Assembly: GCF_016860545.1 (NCBI RefSeq)
Contig: NZ_BNEB01000005.1
Coordinates: 1,488,001-1,552,000, forward strand
Reading direction: 5' to 3'
From: Streptomyces asoensis
Lineage (GTDB): Bacteria > Actinomycetota > Actinomycetes > Streptomycetales > Streptomycetaceae
DNA length: 64,000 nucleotides
Shown here in pieces: positions 56,243 to 64,000 of this stretch. Position 1 is the stretch's first letter; every line of letters starts with the position of its first letter. The notes beneath the pieces are model-generated. The model was not told where the DNA came from and ran no database searches. It saw only the letters and a list, made by a program, of their open reading frames with translations. A program made the translations under genes and the position numbers.

Positions 56243-58270
56243 ATGACTGAGCGTCAGAAGGACCGGCCGTGGCTCATGCGCACGTACGCCGGTCACTCCA
56301 CGGCAGAGGCGTCCAACGAGCTGTACCGGCGCAACCTCGCCAAGGGCCAGACGGGTCTGTCGGTCGCGTTCGACCTGCCCACCCAGACCGGCTACGACTC
56401 CGACCACGTCCTCGCCCGCGGCGAGGTCGGCCGGGTCGGCGTGCCGGTGGCCCATCTCGGTGACATGCGCAGGCTGTTCCAGGACATCCCTCTGGAGCAG
56501 ATGAACACCTCGATGACGATCAACGCCACCGCCATGTGGCTGCTGGCGCTCTACCAGGTCGTCGCCGAGGAGCAGGGTGCGGACGTCACCCGGCTCCAGG
56601 GCACGACCCAGAACGACATCGTCAAGGAGTACCTGTCCCGCGGCACGCACGTGTTCCCGCCGGGACCCTCGCTCCGCCTGACGACGGACATGATCGCGTA
56701 CACGGTCTCGCACATCCCGAAGTGGAACCCGATCAACATCTGCAGCTACCACCTTCAGGAGGCCGGGGCCACGCCGGTGCAGGAGATCGCGTACGCGATG
56801 TCCACGGCGATCGCCGTGCTGGACGCCGTCCGCGACTCCGGACAGGTGCCGGCCGAGAAGTTCGGCGACGTCGTCGCGCGGATCTCCTTCTTCGTGAACG
56901 CGGGCGTCCGCTTCGTCGAGGAGATGTGCAAGATGCGCGCCTTCGGCCGTATCTGGGACAGGATCACCCGCGAGCGCTACGGCATCGAGGACGCCAAGCA
57001 GCGCCGCTTCCGCTACGGCGTCCAGGTCAACTCCCTCGGCCTGACCGAGGCGCAGCCGGAGAACAACGTCCAGCGGATCGTGCTGGAGATGCTCGCGGTG
57101 ACGCTGTCGAAGGACGCACGCGCGCGTGCCGTCCAGCTGCCCGCCTGGAACGAGGCACTGGGTCTGCCCCGGCCCTGGGACCAGCAGTGGAGCCTGCGCA
57201 TCCAGCAGGTCCTGGCCCACGAGAGCGACCTGCTGGAGTACGAGGACCTGTTCGAGGGCTCGCACGTCGTCGAGGCGAAGGTCGCCGAGCTGGTCGAGCA
57301 GTCCCTCGCGGAGATCGAGCGGATCCAGGAGATGGGCGGCGCGATGGCCGCCGTCGAGTCCGGCTACCTCAAGTCGCAGCTCGTCTCCTCGCACGCCGAG
57401 CGCAGGGCCCGGATCGAGTCCGGGCAGGAGAAGATCATCGGCGTCAACATCTTCGAGACGACCGAGCCCAACCCGCTGACCGCGGACCTCGACACGGCCA
57501 TCCAGACGGTCGACCCGGCGGTGGAGGCCAGGGTCGTGGCCTCCCTCGGCACCTGGCGGGACACCCGCTACCAGCCGCCCTTCAACCACCCGCGCCCGTG
57601 CAAGGCGCTGGAGAAGCTGAAGGAGGCGGCCAAGGGCACCGCCAACCTCATGGAGGCCACCCTGGAGTGCGCCCGCGCCGGGGTCACGACCGGCGAGTGG
57701 GCCGGGGCGCTGCGCGAGGTGTTCGGCGAGTTCCGCGCGCCGACCGGGGTCTCCTCGGCGCCCGTGGCGGTGCCCGCGGAGGAGGGCTCGGCCATGGCCG
57801 ACGTCCGCCGCAGGGTCGAGGTCACCGCGAAGGACATGGGCGTGGGCAAGCTGCGCTTCCTGGTCGGCAAGCCCGGCCTGGACGGTCACTCCAACGGCGC
57901 GGAGCAGATAGCCGTACGCGCGCGTGACGCCGGCTTCGAGGTGGTCTACCAGGGCATCCGGCTGACGCCCGAGCAGATCGTGGACGCCGCGCTGGAGGAG
58001 GACGTGCACGCCGTCGGCCTGTCCATCCTGTCCGGTTCGCACGCCCAACTGGTGCCGGACGTCCTCGAACGGCTGCGTGTGGCCGGTGCCACAGACATCC
58101 CGGTGATCGCCGGTGGCATCATCCCGAATGGAGACGCCGAACTGCTCCGGGCCGCCGGCGTGGCCGCGGTCTTCACCCCGAAGGACTTCGACATCACCGG
58201 AATCATCGGCCGCATCGTCGACGAGATCCGGAAAGCGAACAAGCTCGACCCCCTGGAGGTCCCCGCATGA
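56243..58270 (+). CDS. meaA: Ethylmalonyl-CoA mutase (B12-dependent)
   Basis: 675-residue coenzyme-B12 mutase converting ethylmalonyl-CoA to methylsuccinyl-CoA. The N-terminal ~515 residues are the substrate-binding TIM barrel (SVAFDLPTQTGYDSDHVLAR; MNTSMTINATAMWLLALYQV). The C-terminal ~130 residues are the B12 domain with KPGLDGHSNGAEQIA (the axial His of DxHxxG), GLSILSGSHAQL and the GG of VIAGGIIP. Single-chain architecture with both parts, as in MeaA. It starts 17 bases after ccr. Its stop overlaps the next start (ATGA). Confidence 0.95.
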   Translation: MTERQKDRPWLMRTYAGHSTAEASNELYRRNLAKGQTGLSVAFDLPTQTGYDSDHVLARGEVGRVGVPVAHLGDMRRLFQDIPLEQMNTSMTINATAMWLLALYQVVAEEQGADVTRLQGTTQNDIVKEYLSRGTHVFPPGPSLRLTTDMIAYTVSHIPKWNPINICSYHLQEAGATPVQEIAYAMSTAIAVLDAVRDSGQVPAEKFGDVVARISFFVNAGVRFVEEMCKMRAFGRIWDRITRERYGIEDAKQRRFRYGVQVNSLGLTEAQPENNVQRIVLEMLAVTLSKDARARAVQLPAWNEALGLPRPWDQQWSLRIQQVLAHESDLLEYEDLFEGSHVVEAKVAELVEQSLAEIERIQEMGGAMAAVESGYLKSQLVSSHAERRARIESGQEKIIGVNIFETTEPNPLTADLDTAIQTVDPAVEARVVASLGTWRDTRYQPPFNHPRPCKALEKLKEAAKGTANLMEATLECARAGVTTGEWAGALREVFGEFRAPTGVSSAPVAVPAEEGSAMADVRRRVEVTAKDMGVGKLRFLVGKPGLDGHSNGAEQIAVRARDAGFEVVYQGIRLTPEQIVDAALEEDVHAVGLSILSGSHAQLVPDVLERLRVAGATDIPVIAGGIIPNGDAELLRAAGVAAVFTPKDFDITGIIGRIVDEIRKANKLDPLEVPA

Positions 58271-59286
58271 CCGCCCGCCCGTCGCCCACCGCCGCCCTGC
58301 CGGCGAGCGGCTCCGCCGCCCCCCTCCCCTCTGTCAACCGTCTGCGTCCGCGACGCTCCTGTCTCGCGGTCCCCGGGAGCAACCCCCGCTTCCTGGAGAA
58401 GGCGCAGGGCCTCCCGGCCGACCAGGTCTTCCTCGACCTCGAGGACGCGTGCGCGCCGCTCGCCAAGCCCGAGGCGCGGCACACCATCGTCAAGTTCCTC
58501 AACGAGGGCGACTGGACCGGCAAGACGAGGGTCGTGCGCGTCAACGACTGGACGACCGAGTGGACGTACCGCGACGTCGTGACGGTGGTCGAGGGCGCCG
58601 GACCCAACCTCGACTGCATCATGCTGCCGAAGGTGCAGAACGCCCAGCAGATCGTCGCGCTGGACCTGCTGCTGACCCAGATCGAGAAGACGATGGGCTT
58701 CGAGGTCGGCCGCATCGGCATCGAGGCGCAGATCGAGAACGCCCAGGGCCTCAACAACGTCAACGAGATCGCGCAGGCCTCCTCGCGCATCGAGACGATC
58801 ATCTTCGGCCCGGCCGACTTCATGGCGTCGATCAACATGAAGTCGCTGGTCGTGGGCGAGCAGCCGCCCGGCTACCCGGCGGACGCCTACCACTACATCC
58901 TCATGAAGATCCTGATGGCCGCCCGCGCCAACGACCTCCAGGCGATCGACGGCCCCTACCTCCAGATCCGCAACGTCGACGGCTACCGCGAGGTCGCCGG
59001 GCGCGCCGCGGCCCTCGGCTTCGACGGCAAGTGGGTGCTGCACCCGGGCCAGGTCGAGGCGTCCAACGAGATCTTCTCGCCGTCGCAGGAGGACTACGAC
59101 CACGCCGAGCTGATCCTGGACGCGTACGACTACTACACGTCCGAGGCGGGCGGCAAGAAGGGCTCGGCGATGCTCGGCGACGAGATGATCGACGAGGCCA
59201 GCCGCAAGATGGCGCTCGTCATCTCCGGCAAGGGGCGCGCCGCCGGCATGCGGCGCACCGGCAAGTTCGAGATCCCGGAGGGCTGA
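58267..59286 (+). CDS. mcl: Malyl-CoA/beta-methylmalyl-CoA lyase (CitE-like)
   Basis: 339-residue HpcH/HpaI aldolase of the CitE type. It has RRSCLAVPGSNPRFLEKAQG, VFLDLEDACAPLAK (metal-binding acids), and IGIEAQIENAQGLNNVNEIA with the second metal Glu. GKWVLHPGQVEASNEIFSPS is the CoA-binding region. In the ethylmalonyl-CoA pathway it cleaves beta-methylmalyl-CoA to glyoxylate and propionyl-CoA (and condenses or cleaves malyl-CoA). Coupled to meaA by a four-base overlap. Confidence 0.93.
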   Translation: MTARPSPTAALPASGSAAPLPSVNRLRPRRSCLAVPGSNPRFLEKAQGLPADQVFLDLEDACAPLAKPEARHTIVKFLNEGDWTGKTRVVRVNDWTTEWTYRDVVTVVEGAGPNLDCIMLPKVQNAQQIVALDLLLTQIEKTMGFEVGRIGIEAQIENAQGLNNVNEIAQASSRIETIIFGPADFMASINMKSLVVGEQPPGYPADAYHYILMKILMAARANDLQAIDGPYLQIRNVDGYREVAGRAAALGFDGKWVLHPGQVEASNEIFSPSQEDYDHAELILDAYDYYTSEAGGKKGSAMLGDEMIDEASRKMALVISGKGRAAGMRRTGKFEIPEG

Positions 59287-59291
59287 GCGCC

Positions 59292-59798
59292 ATGCAGTTC
59301 GGACGCACCTACGAGGAGTTCGAGGTCGGGGCGACGTACAAGCACTGGCCGGGAAAGACGGTCACGGAGTACGACGACCACCTGTTCTGTCTCCTCACCA
59401 TGAACCACCACCCCCTCCACATGGACACGAACTATGCGGAGAAGACGACCGACTTCGGCAAGAACGTCGTGGTGGGCAACTACATCTACTCGCTCCTGCT
59501 CGGCATGTCGGTGCCGGACATCTCCGGCAAGGCCATCGCCAACCTGGAGATCGAGTCCCTCAAGCACGTCGCGCCGACCTTCCACGGGGACACGCTCTAC
59601 GGTCAGACGACCGTGCTCGACAAGTGGCCGTCGAAGTCGAAGAACGACCGCGGGATCGTCCACGTCGAGACCAAGGGCTACAAGCAGGACGGCACGCTCG
59701 TGTGCGTCTTCCGCCGCAAGGTGATGGTGCCGACCGAGACGTACATCAAGGAACGCGGCGGCGAGCAGCCCGGCCGCCCGGAACTCCAGGAAGGCTGA
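59292..59798 (+). CDS. mch: Mesaconyl-CoA hydratase (MaoC family)
   Basis: 168-residue hot-dog-fold hydratase. It begins FGRTYEEFEVGATYKHWPGK, with the active-site loop FCLLTMNHHPLHMDTNYAEK (Asp/His region) and GNYIYSLLLGMSVPDISGKA. It hydrates mesaconyl-CoA to beta-methylmalyl-CoA. The bacterial Mch of methylotrophs is about twice as long; this single-hotdog type is usual in Streptomyces clusters. Start five bases after mcl. The function is assigned from the cluster and the fold. Confidence 0.9.
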   Translation: MQFGRTYEEFEVGATYKHWPGKTVTEYDDHLFCLLTMNHHPLHMDTNYAEKTTDFGKNVVVGNYIYSLLLGMSVPDISGKAIANLEIESLKHVAPTFHGDTLYGQTTVLDKWPSKSKNDRGIVHVETKGYKQDGTLVCVFRRKVMVPTETYIKERGGEQPGRPELQEG

Positions 59799-59801
59799 TC
59801 G

Positions 59802-61007
59802 ATGGCGCGCCTCGCCCGGACCGCTGGTCTGACCGACGTCCAGCAGGAGATCCTCTCCACCGTCCGCGACTTCGTGGACAAGGAGATCATCCCGGTCGCC
59901 ACGGAGCTGGAACACCGCGACGAGTACCCGCAGCAGATCGTCGACGGCCTCAAGGAACTGGGCCTGTTCGGCCTGATGATCCCGGAGGAGTTCGGCGGCC
60001 TCGGCGAGTCGCTCCTGACGTACGCCCTGTGCGTCGAGGAGATCGCCCGCGGCTGGATGTCGGTCTCCGGCATCATCAACACGCATTTCATCGTGGCGTA
60101 CATGCTCAAGCAGCACGGCACACAGGAGCAGAAGGACCACTACCTGCCGAGGATGGCAGCCGGCGACGTCCGCGGCGCCTTCTCCATGTCGGAGCCGGCC
60201 CTCGGCTCGGACGTGTCGGCGATCACGTCGAAGGCGGTGCGGGACGGCGACGAGTACGTCCTGAACGGTCAGAAGATGTGGCTGACGAACGGGGGCACGT
60301 CGTCCCTGGTGGCCGTTCTGGTCCGAAGTGACGAAGGACACCCTGAGGGCACCGCTCCCCACAAGTCGATGACGACCTTCCTGATCGAGAAGGAGCCCGG
60401 CTTCGGCGAGGTGCGGCCCGGACTCACCATCCCGGGCAAGATCGACAAAATGGGCTACAAGGGCGTCGACACCACCGAGCTGATCATGGACGGCCTGCGC
60501 CTTCCCGCCGGTCAGGTGCTCGGCGGGGTCACCGGCCGAGGTTTTTACCAAATGATGGACGGCGTCGAGGTTGGGCGCGTGAATGTGGCGGCGCGTGGCT
60601 GCGGCGTCGCCCAGCGTGCCTTCGAACTCGGCGTGCAGTACGCCCAGCAGCGGCACACGTTCGGCAAGCCGATCGCCCAGCACCAGGCGATCCAGTTCAA
60701 GCTCGCCGAGATGGCTACCAAGGTCGAGGCCGCGCATGCCATGATGGTGAACGCCGCACGCAAAAAGGATTCGGGGGAGCGAAACGACCTCGAGGCGGGG
60801 ATGGCGAAGTACCTCGCCTCCGAGTACTGCAAGGAGGTCGTGGAGGACTCCTTCCGGATCCACGGTGGCTACGGCTTCTCCAAGGAGTACGAGATCGAGC
60901 GCCTCTACCGCGAGGCCCCGATGCTCCTGATCGGTGAAGGCACCGCAGAAATCCAGAAAATGATCATCGGGCGCAGGTTGCTCGAGGAGTACCGGTTCCA
61001 GGGCTGA
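59802..61007 (+). CDS. mcd: Methylsuccinyl-CoA dehydrogenase (acyl-CoA dehydrogenase family)
   Basis: 401-residue FAD enzyme of the acyl-CoA dehydrogenase family. Typical segments: MIPEEFGGLGESLLTYALCV, GAFSMSEPALGSDVSAITSK (FAD/substrate loop), MWLTNGGTSSLVAVLV, and the C-terminal RIHGGYGFSKEYEIERLYRE. The active-site Glu is probably in the last third. In this cluster it oxidises (2S)-methylsuccinyl-CoA to mesaconyl-CoA. It starts three bases after mch. Characterised Mcd proteins of alphaproteobacteria are longer, so a general acyl-CoA dehydrogenase cannot be fully excluded. Confidence 0.9.
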   Translation: MARLARTAGLTDVQQEILSTVRDFVDKEIIPVATELEHRDEYPQQIVDGLKELGLFGLMIPEEFGGLGESLLTYALCVEEIARGWMSVSGIINTHFIVAYMLKQHGTQEQKDHYLPRMAAGDVRGAFSMSEPALGSDVSAITSKAVRDGDEYVLNGQKMWLTNGGTSSLVAVLVRSDEGHPEGTAPHKSMTTFLIEKEPGFGEVRPGLTIPGKIDKMGYKGVDTTELIMDGLRLPAGQVLGGVTGRGFYQMMDGVEVGRVNVAARGCGVAQRAFELGVQYAQQRHTFGKPIAQHQAIQFKLAEMATKVEAAHAMMVNAARKKDSGERNDLEAGMAKYLASEYCKEVVEDSFRIHGGYGFSKEYEIERLYREAPMLLIGEGTAEIQKMIIGRRLLEEYRFQG

Positions 61008-61177
61008 TTGTCCGGGTTGGGGGTGTTTTCTTCGAGAAGAAGATCACACCCCGTCAACTTCGCTCAGCCGTCGACTCGGCTTCCTTGCTTACCCAGTTGT
61101 GGCCCCGAACCGCTACGATCGCGGAAAGCCGCCGTCCCCCCGTCGAAGCGCGGCATCATCCGCTACGAAGGTCATCC

Positions 61178-61834
61178 ATGCCCCACAGCCAAACCTCTGC
61201 ACACCGCGACAGCCTGGTAGGCGCACGCCTCGCGCGCGGAGCATCGCCGTGGCTCCTGCCGACCGTCGCCACCGCAGCCGTCAGCCTGCTGCGCGCCCGC
61301 CGCTCGGGTGCCGCCAAGGCCGTCGCCGTGCCCGCCACCGCTCTCGCGGCGGGCATGCTGTGGTTCTTCCGCGACCCCGAGCGCGAGATCGCCCCGGGCC
61401 GGGTCATCTCCCCCGCCGACGGTGTGGTGCAGAGCATCATGCCGTGGAAGGACGGACGCACCCGCGTCGCGATCTTCATGAGCCCGCTCAACGTCCACGT
61501 CAACCGCGCGCCGCTGGCCGGCACCGTGACGTCGGTCGAGCACATCCCCGGCGGGTTCGTGCCGGCGTTCAACAAGGAGAGCGAGAACAACGAGCGCGTC
61601 GTCTGGCACTTCGACACCGAGCTCGGTGACATCGAGATGATCCAGATCGCCGGAGCCGTGGCCCGCCGCATCGTCCCCTACATCCCCGAGGGCACGAAGG
61701 TCGAGCAGGGCGAGCGGATCGGCCTGATCCGCTTCGGTTCACGCGTCGACATCTACCTGCCCGAGGGCGTGGACGTCGCGGTCGAGGTGGGGCAGAAGAC
61801 GGTGGCAGGGGTGACTCGCATTGACCGTGATTGA
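61178..61834 (+). CDS. psd: Phosphatidylserine decarboxylase proenzyme
   Basis: 218-residue pyruvoyl-dependent enzyme making phosphatidylethanolamine, of the short actinobacterial/archaeal type. Self-cleavage probably occurs at the GS of IRFGSRVDIYLPEG near residue 188. The FMSPLNVHVNRAP segment holds the conserved His. A hydrophobic N-terminal segment (LPTVATAAVSLLRARRSGAA) suggests membrane association. The ATG at 61178 is chosen; a longer frame upstream is not supported. It is a separate unit 170 bases after mcd, followed immediately by pssA. Confidence 0.92.
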   Translation: MPHSQTSAHRDSLVGARLARGASPWLLPTVATAAVSLLRARRSGAAKAVAVPATALAAGMLWFFRDPEREIAPGRVISPADGVVQSIMPWKDGRTRVAIFMSPLNVHVNRAPLAGTVTSVEHIPGGFVPAFNKESENNERVVWHFDTELGDIEMIQIAGAVARRIVPYIPEGTKVEQGERIGLIRFGSRVDIYLPEGVDVAVEVGQKTVAGVTRIDRD

Positions 61835-62675
61835 CCCTGAGACCCAGGCGGGCTGGGTGCCCGAGGCCGACGAGGTGGACGAAGAAGAGGAGATGCCCCT
61901 CTCTCTGCGTCTGTCGATAGCGGACACGCTCACCCTCGGCAACGCCACGTGCGGCTTCATGGCGGTGTACTTCACCACCACCGGCATCCTGATCCCGCAC
62001 CTCACCGGCAGCCAGGAATCCGGCATGGCCCGCCACAGCGCGGCCACGGCGGTCATCCTGATGCTCTGCGCGGCGGTCTTCGACCTCTTCGACGGCCTGG
62101 TCGCCCGCAAGCTGCGCTCCTCCCCGATGGGCGCGGAGCTGGACAACCTCTCGGACCTGATCAGCTTCGGTCTGGCCCCGGCCTACTTCGTGCTGGTCTA
62201 CGGCATGGTCGCCGACGACGCCCACCAGCGGGTGGCGGCGGTCGGCGGCATCGTGGTGCTGCTGGCGGTGGTGCTGAGGCTCGCGAGGTTCTCGTGCGTC
62301 ACCGTGAAGGACGGCACCTTCCAGGGCATGCCCTCGCCGTTCGGAGCACTGACGGTCGTCTCGATCGTGCTCCTCGAGCTGCCGTTCGTCGCCACGCTGA
62401 TGGCGATCATCGGCACCGCCTGGCTGATGGTGAGCCGGGTCGAGTACCCGAAGCCGCGGGGCCGCCTCGCCGGCGCGATGCTCTCCTGGATCGTGCTGTC
62501 GATGGGCCTGCTGGCCGCCTGGGCGTTCGACGCCCCGAGCGGACAGCTGCTGCTCCAGACCGGCTGCGCGCTCCAGCTCGTCATGGGCGCGGTGATCCCC
62601 CTGTTCGCCACGGCGCGCCGGGTGAACAACTTCCGCGGCAACCGGCGCGAGGCCCGGGCGGCCCAGCTGCCGTAG
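61821..62675 (+). CDS. pssA: CDP-diacylglycerol-serine O-phosphatidyltransferase
   Basis: 284-residue integral membrane enzyme making phosphatidylserine. The CDP-alcohol phosphotransferase motif DG-x2-AR-x8-G-x3-D-x3-D reads DGLVARKLRSSPMGAELDNL then SD. About seven to eight hydrophobic segments follow. The first 30 residues are acidic (VPEADEVDEEEE). The start is TTG 61821, overlapping the psd stop by 14 bases; GTG 61827 is an alternative. The pair psd-pssA makes phosphatidylethanolamine from CDP-diacylglycerol and serine. Confidence 0.92.
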   Translation: MTVIDPETQAGWVPEADEVDEEEEMPLSLRLSIADTLTLGNATCGFMAVYFTTTGILIPHLTGSQESGMARHSAATAVILMLCAAVFDLFDGLVARKLRSSPMGAELDNLSDLISFGLAPAYFVLVYGMVADDAHQRVAAVGGIVVLLAVVLRLARFSCVTVKDGTFQGMPSPFGALTVVSIVLLELPFVATLMAIIGTAWLMVSRVEYPKPRGRLAGAMLSWIVLSMGLLAAWAFDAPSGQLLLQTGCALQLVMGAVIPLFATARRVNNFRGNRREARAAQLP

Positions 62676-62700
62676 CGCGGACCGCGCGCGTCACGACGGA

Positions 62701-62736
62701 AGAAGGGGCCCGAACCACTTGGTTCGGGCCCCTTCT
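62701..62736. terminator. Bidirectional terminator between pssA and glycerate kinase
   Basis: AGAAGGGGCCCGAACC (62701-62716) pairs perfectly with 62721-62736 around the loop ACTT. It lies between two convergent genes. Confidence 0.92.
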
Positions 62737-62763
62737 CGGTGTCCGGCGGGCGGCGGGCCGCCC

Positions 62764-63915
62764 TCAGCTCAGGAAGTCACGGCCGATCCGCTCCGCCACC
62801 CGTTCCAGGATGGGCCCCGCGTCGGCGATGCACCGGGCGATGTCCGGTTCGGCGTCGGTCAGCGGGTACGCCCGGCGGATGCCGGCGCGGCCCAGCTCCA
62901 CCGGCGGCAGGGCGAGGCGGCCGCAGACGGCGACGACCTCCTTGCCTGCCGCCCGGGCGGCCGCGGCGACACCGGCGGGAGCCTTGCCGTGCAGGGTCTG
63001 CTCGTCGAGCGACCCCTCACCGGTGATCACCAGCTCGGCCCGTTCGAGGGCCGGCGCGAAGCCCAGCACGTCGAGCATGACCTCGATCCCGGGACGGAAC
63101 CGGGCCCCGACGAGCAGCGCGCCGTAGCCGATGCCGCCCGCGGCGCCCGCGCCCGGCGCGGCGGCGTACTGCGCGGCCTTCGACCCGAGCGCCGTCTCCA
63201 GCACCTTCGCGTAGTGGGCCAGCGCCGCGTCCAGCGCGGCGACGTCGTCCGGCGAGGCGCCCTTCTGCGGCCCGTACACCGCCGGTGCGCCCTTGGGGCC
63301 GGTCAGCGGGTTGTCGACGTCGCTGGCCAGCACGAGTTCCACGGCGGCCAGCCGGGGGTCGAGCCCGGACAGGTCGGCGCGGGCCAGTGCGGCGAGGCCG
63401 CCGCCGCCCGGGGCGACCGGTTCGCCGTCCGCGTCCAGGAACCGCGCGCCGAGCGCGGACAGCATGCCCGCGCCGCCGTCCGTGGTGGCGCTGCCGCCGA
63501 CCCCGAACACGATCGTGCGCACGCCCTCGTCCAGCGCGGCCCGCAGCAGCTCGCCCGATCCGTACGTCGACGCCGTGAGGGGGGCGAAGACACCGGCCGG
63601 GAGCCGTTGCAGACCGCTCGCCTCCGCCATCTCCACGACGGCGGTGTCACCCCGTACGGCGAAGGCGGCGGTCACCTCCTGGCCGAGGGGGCCCGCGACC
63701 CGTACCTCCCGGCGGTCGAACCCGGCCGCGACCGCCGCGGCGACCGTCCCGTCGCCGCCGTCGGCCACCGGCAGCGCCTCGACCTCGACGTGCGGAGCGA
63801 CCCGGCGCAGGCCCGCCGTCACCCGCTCGGCGACCTCCACGGCCGTCAGCGAGCCCTTGAACTTGTCCGCGGCCACGAGCACCCGTCGGGTGCCCCGCGC
63901 TGGAGCGTCCGTCAC
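62764..63915 (-). CDS. glxK: Glycerate kinase (type 1, GarK/GlxK family)
   Basis: 383-residue kinase that phosphorylates D-glycerate. Landmarks: VLVAADKFKGSLTAVEVAER at the N-terminus, ALPVADGGDGTVAAAVAAGF, VFGVGGSATTDGGAGMLSAL, LVLASDVDNPLTGPKGAPAV, and VITGEGSLDEQTLHGKAPAG near the end. The GTG at 63915 follows GGGATGGCAAG. The glyoxylate released by the lyase of the neighbouring ethylmalonyl-CoA pathway could be routed to glycerate in other organisms, but no such genes are seen here. The 85 bases to the right edge hold no gene. Confidence 0.92.
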   Translation of the reverse strand: MTDAPARGTRRVLVAADKFKGSLTAVEVAERVTAGLRRVAPHVEVEALPVADGGDGTVAAAVAAGFDRREVRVAGPLGQEVTAAFAVRGDTAVVEMAEASGLQRLPAGVFAPLTASTYGSGELLRAALDEGVRTIVFGVGGSATTDGGAGMLSALGARFLDADGEPVAPGGGGLAALARADLSGLDPRLAAVELVLASDVDNPLTGPKGAPAVYGPQKGASPDDVAALDAALAHYAKVLETALGSKAAQYAAAPGAGAAGGIGYGALLVGARFRPGIEVMLDVLGFAPALERAELVITGEGSLDEQTLHGKAPAGVAAAARAAGKEVVAVCGRLALPPVELGRAGIRRAYPLTDAEPDIARCIADAGPILERVAERIGRDFLS

Positions 63916-64000
63916 CTTGCCATCCCCTTGCTCTCCGGGCCCCGCGCACGTCAGGGCCAGTCGCGCCGCTGTGACCTTAACCGCAAGGCGCCCCCGCCGT

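Noticed and set aside
1..64000. tRNA, rRNA, CRISPR arrays and insertion sequences
   Set aside because: No cloverleaf with T-loop consensus, no repeat-spacer series and no transposase motifs were recognised on either strand; a covariance-model search would be decisive.

Overview
The window is high-GC actinobacterial DNA. Codon third positions are almost all G or C, GTG and TTG starts are common, and start/stop overlaps of ATGA or GTGA type are frequent. The gene content (gas vesicle cluster of the O-A-F-G-Y-Z-J-L-S-K type, crotonyl-CoA carboxylase/reductase cluster, DUF5753 regulators, DUF574 methyltransferase, DUF2795 protein, actinobacterial holin-like proteins) points to a Streptomyces chromosome. 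From memory, the right half follows the gene order of the gvp and ccr regions of S. coelicolor; this was not checked by alignment. No rRNA, tRNA, CRISPR array or intact insertion sequence was recognised.

Layout. 1-4.6 kb: the tail of an XRE-type regulator, a DUF5753 regulator with a DUF574 methyltransferase, then a beta-helix protein and a small helical protein that share an Asn/Gln-rich motif at facing ends. 4.7-10.3 kb (minus strand): OsmC peroxiredoxin, a vWA/metallopeptidase protein with its MoxR-type ATPase, and a holin-like/phosphodiesterase fusion. 10.3-15.7 kb: two metallo-beta-lactamase-fold hydrolases, a DedA protein, an aminotransferase-like protein that seems to lack the cofactor lysine, and a secreted Cys-containing wall protein. 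15.9-24.3 kb: a SigB/SigF-type sigma factor and stress-type genes (TPP enzyme, DUF2795, DJ-1/PfpI), ABC-F ATPase, phosphatase, methyltransferase and a 56-residue hydrophobic protein. 24.4-29.8 kb (minus): a ten-gene gas vesicle operon. 29.9-33.7 kb: LigD-type polymerase domain, a decayed flavoprotein gene with a repeat tail, and small stress or membrane proteins. 33.8-38.8 kb (minus): a four-gene peptidase operon (M55 D-aminopeptidase, M20, S9, LD-carboxypeptidase). 39-50.5 kb: a truncated ECF sigma gene, a methyltransferase, a SpoIIE-type phosphatase, an MFS exporter with C-terminal beta-sandwich repeats, SRPBCC protein, a radical-SAM gene behind an SOS box, a secreted tripeptidyl aminopeptidase, RidA, and a DMATS-type indole prenyltransferase. 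50.7-64 kb: the ethylmalonyl-CoA pathway (fused 3-hydroxyacyl-CoA dehydrogenase, TetR regulator, ccr, meaA, mcl, mch, mcd), phosphatidylserine decarboxylase and synthase, and glycerate kinase.

How the parts work together. Several stress-type units carry similar promoter elements (GTTT, 14-15 bases, then GGG): the sigma gene itself, the gas vesicle operon, the decayed flavoprotein gene and a holin-like gene. This suggests a local SigB-type regulon. The ccr cluster encodes the C4/C5 arm of acetyl-CoA assimilation, which also supplies ethylmalonyl-CoA and methylmalonyl-CoA for polyketides. A palindrome lies in the spacer of its predicted promoter, next to a TetR gene. The most unusual items are the beta-helix/helical pair with shared motif (2410-4589), the DMATS prenyltransferase (49382-50509), the two likely pseudo-enzymes (13285-14535 and 16971-18794), and the decayed flavoprotein gene with a duplicated EDGSQSI-type tail (30866-31243).
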